The notes beneath the pieces are model-generated. The model made no database searches. It was not told the DNA's origin and saw only the letters and a program-made list of their open reading frames with translations. DNA of 64,000 nt from Cantharellus purpuraceus (lineage: Eukaryota > Basidiomycota > Agaricomycetes > Cantharellales > Hydnaceae): assembly GCA_025174535.1 (NCBI GenBank), contig JALBUN010000001.1, positions 3,809,943 to 3,873,942 on the forward strand, written 5' to 3'. Position numbers and translations under genes: made by a program. Numbering within the stretch: position 1 is the first letter of the stretch; each line of letters begins with the position of its first letter. Shown here one piece after another: positions 13,475-25,200 of the stretch.

Positions 13475-13643
13475 TGTTAAGTGCTGAAACAGGGTTCAAA
13501 GAGTAACTGGAGTTCAGTGCTAGAGTCAAATGGGGAGGGGACTTTACTGTTTCCAGTTCAACCAGAGACAGGGAGGTTTCTATTGCATTGGATCAAGTGG
13601 ACTTGACTTCAACTGATGTGTTGTGCCCCCTCAGATCATCAGT

Positions 13644-13899
13644 TGTAAGTTGGTATCTTAGTTCACACCATTACACAGAACTCAACCAAGTGTTGTACAG
13701 TGTGGTAGTTTACTAAGTTCTGTCTACTATATGTGGACCCACACATGTACTTGGGTCTACTGGCTTACATAATAACTACACATATGCATCCTATGGGCAC
13801 ATATATCTATCAAGAAGACAGCATTCCTTAATGGAATGCTGTGTACATTAATTATAACTATATAATTATATACTATAGTAAGTACCTTGGGTACTTACA
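13644..13899 (+). mobile_element. Solo LTR, family C (256 bp), TSD TCAGT
   Basis: Starts TGTAAGTTGG and ends GGGTACTTACA, with TCAGT duplicated at 13639-13643 and 13900-13904. Relatives occur at 30816, 48466 and, reversed, at 52363. The 3' end contains a short hairpin (AAGTACC/GGTACTT). No internal retroelement sequence adjoins it, so it is a solo LTR. Confidence 0.85.
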
Positions 13900-13904
13900 T
13901 CAGT

Positions 13905-16900
13905 CTAACATTTTGGAGTTTGGAGGTATGGAGTTGGATCAGGGATCTGGAGTTCAACTTGTCAAGAATGGACTTGTCAAGAAGCTAGCAACCAAGAAGA
14001 TGATGGAGGTCAAACTTAGTTGATATATGAACTGTGGTAACACAGAGAATATCTTGTATAAGTATCTAAAGAATTGAATGAAAGACTAGAACAAGAGAAC
14101 AAGAAGAATATGGAGTACAATATGGAAAGGAGTTTGTAGTTTGGACTTGAGTATGAACTAATACTAATCAATATAAAAGATAAAGGTTATCATAACCCAT
14201 ATCAAGGAAACTGCTTATCAAGAGAACAATAAACAGAGTTTGGAGTAAATGGAGATGGAGTTGGAGGAACCAGAGATCAGGATGTAACATATCACTGAAT
14301 AATTCACCAAGCAGCTTTGGTGATATAGCACCATCAAAAAGTGTTACAGGAGAGCCTGACTGAGGAAGGACCAACCCCACCAGCTACTGAGGCTGCAGCA
14401 TGGGGATCAAACAATGTGGCCCAATGTCACTGACATGAGGATGAGTTTTTACTATAAAAGGATTATATTATGGGTTTGAGTGGGATGCCTTGTGATGCCT
14501 GAAGTTGAGTAGATGTCAGTTGGGATGCAGGGGAAGTGGTAGGGGCCAGTGCTTCTAATAGAGGAGAGTATATGCACATTTGTAAAAGCCTGTAGGCATG
14601 GTAAGGCCTTGTGTGTGGGTTCAATGGGTAGATATAAATAATCAGAAGCAGATGTGATTGAGTTCATGAGAATTGATGAAGGTTTCAAAGAGTTATGAGG
14701 AGAACAGCATAGTCACTTCCAAAAATGCAAGTTATCAGAACAAATGTGGAGACAAAAAGATGTAGTCTGTTTTGTAGCTAGCTTGTCTCATTTTATACAT
14801 TGTATGCATGTTAGGAGTCTATAGTAAAAGTTCTGAGTTGTAGGGATGAAGGGAAAATAGATGGCAGAAATTTTTGAAATTGGGGAGGGCTCTAACTGTA
14901 GTGTCCATGGGGGTGAATAGAAAATGAAATAGAAAAGTGAAACATCCACAATCTCACCCACAACCATTCTCCTCATCCCTAGCTCCTCTGGGTCTCCTAT
15001 ATGCCCCTTTCCCTTCTCCCTTTCCTCTCTTTCCCTTTACCTCTTGAAATGCACCCTAAGCTTCATCCAGAATCACAACAAAAATAACAGTTGCATGTAT
15101 CAAAACTCCTTAGTTCAATTTCATGGTCCTTCAACCCTGTGGCTGATGTAGAGAATGAACTTGATGGCTCTGGATGAAGGAAAATCACAAGATCACCAAG
15201 TATATTGTGAGTTTCCAACAGCTAGCTCCACAGGTCCAATGGGGCATTGTGGCTCTCTGATGCCAATTCTATGTTGGTCTTCCATCCTGTATCAAGGATG
15301 AGATATCTTATGTTGGAAAGCTGGACACCCCAGCTTAACACCAGTGCTCCCCTCCCCACTGTCAACACTTCTGCTCAGATTGGCAATGCTTCCCTCCCAC
15401 TTGATGGCCACATGGGGTAAGGGGATCCCAGGAGATGGCTGAGGCAGCAACTGGGTGGCATTGGTAGGATTCTGTGAGCAGTGGGATACAATGGTAGGAT
15501 CAGCAGAATTCTTTTGTCTTCAGCTGTTTTCTTTTCTTTTCAGTTGTACTCCAATACAAATCCATTTATTCAGAAAAATAGTCACATATGAAAGAATCTG
15601 TTTGATTTGACTGTAAACCGATCTCTACTAGCTTATGCTTACCTGTGTTTATTTGAACCCTATGGCATGTGATCCAACATGCATTTTTGTCGAATCTCGG
15701 AATTCCGATGAATCCGCTGGATTCATCGGATGTTTTCTTTTTTTCAACCGCCACGATCCGACCAGAACCATGGCGATTCTCGCTGGGGATGACTCATAAC
15801 GCATCACTCAGGGTATAATTCAATTTGATTGTATTCGAGTCCAAACGACCTCGAACATATCAAGGTGTTCCATAGGAAGATCGTGATGTGGGGCTCAACG
15901 CTCAGCGCTTCAGCCCCCCGGGGAAAGGAAATTCCGTTCCCAAAGCAGGATGCCGCAGTTCTGGCACTACTCTGCACCCGAGCAAGGCATACCGCCGATT
16001 AACCCGAGATCATGACTTACCACCGGGGCGTTTGCTCTGTGTTAGGATACGCACCGTGTGTACGAGCATCAGACCACACATCTGGTGACATATCACCCAA
16101 CGATAGACATCGAGCCCACCTTGTCTGCTTACAGTGAAGTTGAGTCTTTTCGCTACCTATCCCTCTGGAACCTTCAGCAAAATCCAACGACCAGCTTCAT
16201 GAACCTTCAAGTTGACGATGTGTCCACTCAAGCCAGCCCCTCTTGATGAAACAAAGATCGGCCATCATTTCGCCGGTAGGAACGGCTATTATTAAACTTG
16301 CATGCAGTGAAGTATCCAAAACCTGTGCTTTAAAGTCTTCCGCTGCGCACTTCATATTTCTGATATTCGTCGTACGTCTGTAGCACGGGACCCAATCGCC
16401 TATCTTCAAACTCTAAATTTGGAGTGGATTCATTACCCTCCTACCCCATCGTAGAATAGTAGACTAGAATACAACCGCTGTGACCCCGAATAATCACCCC
16501 AGCCAGAGGTCTGTCGCATGGATCTTCACCCTACCAAACTATCTTGCTTCCGGAGTTACATCAAAAACTATTGATATGTTAACCGCCTTCTACTTTGCTG
16601 GTAGGAACCGTTTGACATCGGTGACACTCCGAAAACTAGGAGGCAACTTCGCGTCTTCCTGAGGGCGCTTCAATTTCAAATTTTTCACTCGTGACGCAAC
16701 GCTTGTTTATCGAATTGTTCTCTCTTCATCATATTACCAATGCGGGGTTCCTGCCGCACTAACAGCATACATGACCTGGCAATACCTACGATTGTCTTCT
16801 CTGATACATCATCAAAAGAGGGTCCCTACCTAGAGCCAACGATTTCTGTCTAGGAAGAGCCGTTCTGACACACCAGACCATCTTCTGGCGCCCACTCCAT

Positions 16901-17073
16901 AGAACCTTTAATATTCATCACTGGCCGCAACTGCCAGTACATGGCCTTCCTCTCGGCGCCCAGGTATTCCAAATCCTTTCCTTTCTGTCACAGTTGGAAT
17001 CCCCTATAAAGCTCCAAGTCCTGCCACCAAACCTTGTCTGCAAGTTATCGCAGCAGCGACTACTTTCAAAACC
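13905..17073. other. Long gene-poor stretch
   Basis: No supportable gene. 13905-14700 is purine-rich (ggag/gaag-like) DNA. Near 15260-15275 the minus strand reads TTGGCATCAGAGAGCC, reminiscent of the initiator-Met-tRNA primer site of Copia elements, so an old LTR end may lie there, but I cannot define its borders. 16850-17073 is the upstream region of copy B. Confidence 0.4.
17005..17010 (+). promoter_or_regulatory. TATA box of secreted-protein copy B
   Basis: TATAAA 64 bp upstream of the start codon at 17074, in the same relative place as in copies A and C. Confidence 0.55.
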
Positions 17074-18127
17074 ATGGCTTTCTCGAAATGCATGATGACG
17101 GCTTTCGCACTGGCATCTGTCGTGTCCTGGACGAGAGCGGAATCGCATACGGTTGTCTTTGATAACAGGTACGCATCACCAACACCCTAATCCTCCCCAA
17201 CCCCTGGCTTGTGATGCAAGGGACTCGAGGCTCACCCTCATCCCATTCATAGATGCGGGTCCGGAACGGTAAATAGCATGATTTTCTTCTCGCTCACAAA
17301 CACAGCGTATGACATATATCATTGTCGTAACATAGCCTCTTCTCAAAGCAAACGGCCAAACGCTTTCCACCGGTGGACCCTTCACGTCAAACGGGCCCTT
17401 GGTCTCTGCTATAGCGTATGTCCCCCCAAAGAGCCTGGGTCACTTTGCGTGATAGACATTTGACATCTTCACCCTTCCCCATTTACTTGTCTGGTGTTCA
17501 GATTTCTTCAAACCGGTTCGTAAGCACCACCTTCGCCTCCTTCGCCTTCACCCGTTAGATGACATATCAAACGTCTTGAGTTGACTGAATTGACCCCTAG
17601 GCAGTTGTGGTGCTAACGGCGAGGGCTGTACGCTCGTAGAAACGACGCTGATAAACCCGGACCCGGCGAGGCCGGGAAGTGGGTCGAGCACGGATTTGTC
17701 GCTTATTCCCCCGTGAGTGCATGTTTCATGTCGAGGTTATTGTTTGATGTGTCATTCTCACCATTATCCGTTGCTTCGGCAGGCATTCGTTTTCTGTGAC
17801 GAGTGGATTTGGGTATGCAACTCCACTTCACTACAAGCAAGGACACGTAATTTGATCGCATCGACTGACTTTCACTAGGTATTTTAACGGGTGCGATGGT
17901 GCCGGCGCAGACTGTGAGTCTACAGATGTAGATAATGTCTTCGTTCTGACTTTATTGTAACATGGATGCAGGCAACAACCCAAATTGCCCCACGGCATTC
18001 CATCAACCGAACGATACCAACGTCCAGGTTGCGTGTCAAGTAAACAACGTGAGTCGTCGTTATTAAATATTATTGTCAAGTGATGGATATTCGGCAGGTC
18101 AACCTCGCTATTACTTTCTGTGACTGA
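17074..18127 (+). CDS. Small secreted cysteine-rich protein, copy B
   Basis: Nine exons: 17074-17168, 17253-17268, 17336-17415, 17502-17515, 17601-17712, 17783-17812, 17879-17913, 17972-18048, 18098-18127. They sum to 489 nt, 162 residues, with no interruption. Signal peptide MAFSKCMMTAFALASVVSW, then FDNRCGSGTPLL, TSNGPLVSAIAFLQTG, GEGCTLVETTLINPD, SLIPPHSFSVTSGFGYF, NGCDGAGAD, VNLAITFCD. Same secreted 'glycopeptide-like' family as copies A and C; more diverged from them than they are from each other. Exons 2 and 4 are 16 and 14 nt. The long simple open frames seen here ignore the introns and are not the gene product. Confidence 0.9.
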
Positions 18128-18457
18128 GCCTTGCAGAGGGAGACACTTGGATCCTCAATGTACAATTTACTTTTAAGGAGAGCTTTCGTTTCTCTTCATC
18201 AGAATAAATACAATTGGATTTTCAACTGTCGCTGGCTGTGCCATTGAACCAACAGTGGTACTGTCGTCAGAGGTCATTCCCATGAGAGGAAATGGACTCT
18301 CCGCGAGCCCATCGATAGAAGATCAACGAGGCTACCTTGTTATAGCTGCTGCCCGGGCTCGTGCCATCCGGGGATGCTCCCAGAGGTTAGGACCATATAG
18401 TTGAGCACGACGCCAGTCAGACTATGCCGCCCCATTCACCGCCACCCGCCACCCCAT
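18128..18457. other. No gene seen
   Basis: 3' flank of copy B. No supportable feature. Confidence 0.5.
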
Positions 18458-18576
18458 CCACCGTCCGCTCACCCCCCATCCACCGTCCGCTCACCCCCCA
18501 TCCACCGTCCGCTCACCCCCCATCCACCGTCCGCTCACCCCCCATCCACCGTCCGCTCACCCCCCATCCACCGTCC
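18458..18576. repeat. 22-bp minisatellite, five perfect units
   Basis: The unit CCACCGTCCGCTCACCCCCC plus AT repeats five times without change (18458-18567), followed by a 9-bp partial unit. C-rich on the plus strand. Frames through it give proline/serine repeats but lack any other sign of a gene. Confidence 0.93.
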
Positions 18577-19260
18577 TCTGGCACTACTGCAGCTGCCTAC
18601 CGATGCCGTCCCCTCCTACCACCACTGCCGCCGCCGCCTCACCGCCGTCATCCCGTGCCGACCCCTCCCATCCCCTTCCGCCGTTTCCTCCCACTACGCC
18701 GCTGCCTCACCGTTATAGAACTGGAGCGCTGCGGGAGTTGACGTTAGGCGCCCGTCTCTTTGACTGACGCTTGAACACAAGCCTCATGGTATGTGATGCA
18801 CACGAGGACTGTCTCCGAATGCCTGGCGGCACGGATTCTGACCGAGAAAGGATGGGTACTCTTCGAAGTTTTAACAGAAGCGTCCGGGCCTCATGGTAAT
18901 CGCGTGTCACTTACCATCCAACATCTATGTCTGAACAAGTGGAAGTATGTAGTCCTGTAGCACATACCATGGCTGATACTCATTGGCATTGGTCACTAGC
19001 CTCCGCCTGACTTGCCAGAGGCTGAAGCCCAGAAATATAACACTCAAGGTCGGTGCCGATCATGGTTCCATGCTCTGAGGTCAGGCATCTTCGCTCCAAC
19101 CATGTCTGAGCAAGAGAAGGTCTGTCTGCGTATCCCTGCTGTACACATACGACAGCCCATGCTCAGTCGTGTTAGGTTGAACGCCAGAAACATAACCGTG
19201 AAGGTCCGTCCCGATCTTGGTTCCAACACTTTACGTTGTCGTTGAATTCCCCGTGTTTAG
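18577..19260. other. 5' flank of the DUF6535 gene, with an imperfect duplication
   Basis: Segments near 19025-19080 and 19178-19235 are diverged copies of each other (cagaaatataacactcaagg versus cagaaacataaccgtgaagg). The first exon of the downstream gene probably lies here: an ATG at 19101 (MSEQEK...) is a candidate, and gtgtttag at 19253-19260 is a good splice acceptor, but I could not find a matching donor. Confidence 0.45.
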
Positions 19261-22200
19261 ACACCCTCCGTCCTGATAAACCCCCTCCCCACGTTGTTAT
19301 TACAACCACCTCAGAGTCTGATCCCGCCGAAATCAGCGACAGCCCGTATGCCTCACATTATCGCCCCGATGCACCCATCTGGTCGCTCTACTTAAAGGAA
19401 ACAGAGGCTGAGGACAAAGAATTAGTGACGCGATGGCAGAGTGGCCTTGACACTCTTTTGGTATTTGTGAGTCCAAATTTTTCATCGGCACAAGATCAAA
19501 GTCTGACGTGCTCAGGCCGGTCTGTTCGCTGGAATTCTGACTGCCTTCCTTATCGAAAGCCGGAAAGGATTGCAGGCGGATCCACAAAGCATGTTGCTGC
19601 AAGAAATCCTTTCTACTCTTCGGAACGATTTGAACGTGTCCGCATCTTCGTTTACTCCATCCACGCTGTCCTTGCATGTGAATTATCTATGGTTTACCAG
19701 CCTGACGTTTACCCTGATCGGTGCGCTGGCCGGAGTGCTCGCCAAAGGTTGGCTCACAAAGTACGCACCGGCATCTCCAGGAGTGTCTTCAAGCGATGCA
19801 TGTGAGCGCCATCTTCGCGCTATTGGGGCCTACAAGTGGCATTTCGGTGCAGTCATCAGTGGCATCCCGTTCCTGACTCAGCTTTCCCTCTTCCTGTTCT
19901 TCGCAGGACTTGTTCTATTTATCTTGGACGGCAGCAGTGGAATTGGCTACACCGTTCTCGGCTTGGTCGTCATCACTGCGGCTATCTATCTCTTGGGAAC
20001 AGTCTTACCGTGGTTCTCCCCGGGATGCCCACTCCAGACAACAATGTCTGATTTTATACCGGGGATGGCAGCACTCTCACGATACAAGAAAGACCGTACT
20101 TTTTCTTACGGTATGGGAAAGCTCGACTCTAGTAAGCGTTTGTCGTTCTGGGACACGCTTGCGGATCTGCATCACAAGCCAGGGCAAACGGAACTTGAAG
20201 CGGCTATCCTTACATGGGTTATCGCAAGCTCTGCTGTGGAGGAGAACATTGAAGAGGCTGTCCGGGTTGTCGCAGGCATGCCTTCGACACATTTCGACGC
20301 ATGGGGAAATGTGGTGGTCAAGTCGGGTGCTGTGTCAGTACTATGCGACAGGTTCTCTCGATGCTTCAAGTGGTCTCCGGATCTCAGAATGACTACAGAT
20401 AATGTCAATCAAGTCGAGGCTTATCTATATGCTCTGCTCCAAGTTGCGAAGACAGACCCCAAGCCATGCCTTAAATTATTCGGGCTGGGACAACCGTTGC
20501 ATCGGTGGGATAATTTGCAGCCCTGCCTGCACTCACTCGCGTTTTGTGTGCGTACAGAGATCCTCCTGGCGGTGAAGAAAGATGATCACCAAGAGGGCTG
20601 GGAGACAACCAAGAGAAGCTTACGGTCTATGTGTCGAACAGGGTCACCTCCAAATTTACTGAAGCAGTTGATGGATGCGGCCATTGGCAGTGTCGAAAGA
20701 GGAGGAGATTGCTTACAAAGGACGGGGGCAATTTTGCTCTCTTTACTCGTAAAAACTGGCGGGTCCCCGCAGCAATTTGGATCATTGGTGACTGGAAGCA
20801 GCGGAGCCAACCTGGACGAGAATGTAGAATCATCAACAAAGAGTACACGGGATGCAACAATAAAAAGGCTTTTTGCGCTGTTGAAAGACCAGGATGCTGA
20901 CATCCGTGACGCAGCTTTGCTCGGACTTACGAAACTGGCCCATTTTGGTGGGTGATAGAAATCATGTGGAAGGAGTGAACAATGAAGAATAGCATAAATC
21001 AGGTGTATTCCAAGATGCGATCAAGAGTGCTGGCCCTCAACTCTGTGAATGGCTTAAGGAGAGTGACTTGGTAGTTCGAGCGGCTGGTGCGAACACTGTT
21101 GTCAAACTTGCTGAGCACCGTATGTGATGGCTCCCACTCCGCTCTTTGAGACTGATGTCCATTTGCAGCCGCATTTCATGCCGTAATCAACGTCGCTTGT
21201 CCTCACATCATAGAGCTACTCAAGGCCAGCGATTCAGATGTCCAATCTGCTGGCGCGAGTGCAGTGAGCAACTTGGCTGAGCACCGTATGTAATGGTGCT
21301 TATCACGCTCCATGAGAAGACTGATTTTATTTCTAGCCGCATTTCATGAGACGATCAGGGCTGCTGTTCCACACATCATTGAACTGCTCCAAGATAGCAC
21401 ATCAGATGCCATTGAACAGCTCCAGGGCCACCATTCAGATGTCCAATCGGCTGGTGCAAGAGCATTGAACAACCTGGTTAAGTACCGTATGGAATGTGCT
21501 CACTGTGCTCTCTGACGAGACTGATGTCCATTTATAGCCGCATTTCATGACGTGATTAGGGGTGCTGTTCCTCACATCGTCGAACTGCTAAAGAGCAGCC
21601 ACTTGTTTGCCCCATCGGCTAGTGCAAGAGCATTGAGCAACCTGGCTGAGTACCGTATGTGATGGTGCTCACCACGCTCTCTGACACGACTGATGTACAT
21701 TCTAGCCGCATTCCATGAGGCGATCAAGGGTGCTGTTCCATGCATCATTGAAATGCTCCAGGACAGGCATGATTCATCTGTCCGATCGGCTTCTGCAACT
21801 GTGCTGGGCAACCTCGCTAAGTACCGTATGTGATAGTGCTTACCGTGCTCTTTGACCAACTGACGTCCATTCCTAGCCGCATTTCATGACGCAATCAGGG
21901 ATACTGTGCCTCACACCATTGAGATGATCCTGGAAATCGATTCAACGGTCCAATCAGCTGGTGCAAGTGTGTTGGGAAACCTGGCTGAGCACCGTATGTG
22001 ATGGTGCTCACAACAGTTTTTGAGGAGGCTAATGTCCCTTCTCCCTTCTAGCTGTGTTCCATGATGCGATCAGGGGTGCTTTGCCCCAGATCATCGAACT
22101 GCTCCAGCAGAGCGATCGAAGACTCCGATCAGCTGGTGCAAGAGCAATAGACAACCTGCCTATGAACTGTATGTGATGGTGCTCACAGTGCTCTTGAGGA

Positions 22201-25200
22201 GACTGATGTTCCTTTTAGCTGCATTTCATGAGGCGGTCCGAGGTGCTGTCCCATACGTCATTGAGCTGCTCAAGGACAATGACTGGTATGTCCGATCGGC
22301 TGGTGCAGAAGCATTGAGCAACCTCGCTAAGCACCGTATGTCATGGTGCTTACCATGCTCCATGAGGAGACTTATGTTTATTTCTAGCTGCATTTCATGA
22401 GGCGATCAGGGGTGCTGTTCCATACATCATTAAACTGCTCCAGGACAGCGATTCATATGTCCGATCGGCCAGTGCAAGCGCGTTGGGCAACCTGGCTGAG
22501 CACTGTATGTGATAGTGCTTGCCACACTCTTTGACGAGACTGATGTCCCTTCTAGTTACCCTTCTACCTGCGTTCTACGAGGTGATCAGTGATTCTGCTC
22601 CTCACATCATCAAACTGCTCCAGGACAGCAAATCACATGTGCAATTGGCTGGTGCAAGTGCATCTGGCAACCTGGCCAGGCACCGCAAGTGATAGTGATT
22701 ACTAGGCTCTGTCACCAACTGACGTCCATTTCTAGCCGCACTTCATGAGGCAATCAAGGGTACTGTTCCACACATCATCGAACTGCTCCAGGCCAACGAC
22801 CCATACGTCCGATCAGCTGGTGCAATTGCATTAGGCAACCTGGCTGAGCACCGTATGTGATGGTGCAACAGTCTGTGAGGAGGCTGATGTTCCTTCCAGC
22901 TGATTTCCATGAGGCGATTAGGGATGCTTCTCCGCAGATCATCGAACTGCTCCATAATAGCGATCTAGGTGTCCAAGTAGCTGGTGCAAGTGCATTTGGC
23001 AACCTGGCCAAGTACCGTATGTGACGGTGCTCACCGCACTCTTTGATCCACTAACGTCCGTTGCTAGCCGCACTTCATGATGCAATCAAGGGTGCTGTTC
23101 CCCACATCATCGAGCTGCTCAAGGACGGTTACTGGGATGTCCGATCGGCTAGTGCAAGAGCGTTGGGAAACCTGGCTGAGTACCGTATGTGATGGTGCTC
23201 ACCACGCCCATTGATGAGACTGATGTCCCTTCTAGCTGCATTCCATGAGGCGATCAAGGGTATTGTTCCACGTATCGTTGAACTGGTCCAGGACAACAAT
23301 TCGAATTTCCGATCAGCTGGTGCAAGTGTATTGGGCAGACTGGCTGAGCACTGTATGTAATGGTGCTTACCCCTCTTTTATGACCGGGCTAATGTCAGTT
23401 CCTAGCCGTGTTTCATGACGTGATCAGGGATGCTGTTCCTCGCATCATCGAGCTACTCAGATACAGCCGTTCCGATGTTCGATTGGCTTGTAAAGATGCA
23501 ATACACAATCTGACAGCCCACAGTCAGTGCTCATTGTTTTATGTAACTTTTGTATCGCTGAGATAATATCCAGTTGATATTTATTCAACACTTGAACCAG
23601 ATATGGTCAATTTTCATGCCAAGGTTGCCGATGATGACACACCTATTGCGGATGCAGCTGCCACCGTATTGGAAGCAATTTCTCGACGTGGTAGAGTTTT
23701 TCCTGTTCATTTTCATTGTCCTTACTCATACACTACTCAGCAAATCCAGTGATGTGGCTTGGACATGGCCTGTCTGCATTTCTCACTCAGTCCTCTTCGA
23801 TACTAGGCACTTCGAAACACTCATCAGAATCACACATGGATGCTAATGGCAAGTGTGCATTTTTTTCATATATTGACTGTCGCGCAATTGTGTGGCTAGG
23901 GAACCTATATGCCAATCCCATACTGGCGGCGTGTGTCAACGTCAACAGCAACAACTCCGAGCTTTGTTATAATGGTACACGATGCCTCGCCTTACTAGTC
24001 CGCTACAGTATGTAGTCCAATATTTGTTCTCTGACATCAGCACATATCACCTTTGCAGTCCATACAAACCTTGTCCATATTCCCCACTTTTCGAAACAGC
24101 TCATTCCTCAATTCAAGTTTGATGCATCGGAAATCAAGTCCAGTCTCACAATGGCTATAGGTGCATGGGCCAAAGACGGTTTAGTGACAATTCTTATTGT
24201 GCTCCATGGCGAGACTGAGGTTTATTTCTAGCCGCATTTCATGAGACGATCAGGGATGCTGTTCCTCACATCATTCAACTGCTCAAGGACAACGATGCAG
24301 ATGTCCGATCGGCTAGTGCAAGTGGATTGAGCAACCTGGCTGAGCACAGTATGTGATGGTGCTTACCACGTCCTTTGACGACTGATGTCTCTTCTAGCTG
24401 CATTCCATGATGCGATCATGGGTGCTATTCCATGCATCTTTGAACTGCTCCAGGACAGAGATTCAGGCGCCCGGTCAGTTGGTGCAAGTGCATTTGGCAA
24501 CCTGGCTAAGCACCGTATGTGATGGTGCTCACAACAGTCTTTGAGAGACTGATGTCTTTTCTAGCTGCACTTCATGACGCAATCAAGGGTGCTGTTCCTC
24601 ACATCATCGAACTGCTCCAGGACAGCAATTTATATGTCCAATTAGATAGTGAAAGTGCATTTGGCAACCTGGCTGAGCACCGTATGTGATAGTGCTCACC
24701 ATGGTCATTGGTGAGGCTGATGTTCCTTTTAGAGACATTCCATGAGGCGATCAGGGGTGCTGTTCCACACATCATTGAACTTGTCCAGGACAACGATTTC
24801 TGTTTCCGATCAACTGGTGCAAGGGTATTGGGAAGACTGGCTGAGCACCGTATGTAATGGTGCTTGCACTGTTTTTGACCAAACTGACGTCTGTTTCTAG
24901 CCGCATTTCATGATGCAATCAAGGGTGCCATTCCTCACATCATCGAACTGCTTAAGGACGGTTATTCAGATGTCCGTTCGGCTAGTGCAAGTGCATTGGG
25001 TAGCATGGCTGAGCACTGTATGTGGTGCTCACCACGCTCATTGACGAGACTGATGTCTGTTCTAGCTGCATTCTATGAGGCTATCAGTGGTTCTGTTCCA
25101 CAAATCATAGAACTGCTCCAGGACGGCGATTCAGATATCCGATCAACTGGTGCAAGTGTATTGGGCAGACTGGCTGAGCACCGTATGTAATGGCGCTTAC

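Noticed and set aside
18401..18741. Two overlapping 105-codon proline/histidine-rich ORFs
   Set aside because: They exist only because the 22-bp minisatellite lacks stops; no gene context, no signal peptide, no homologue recognised.
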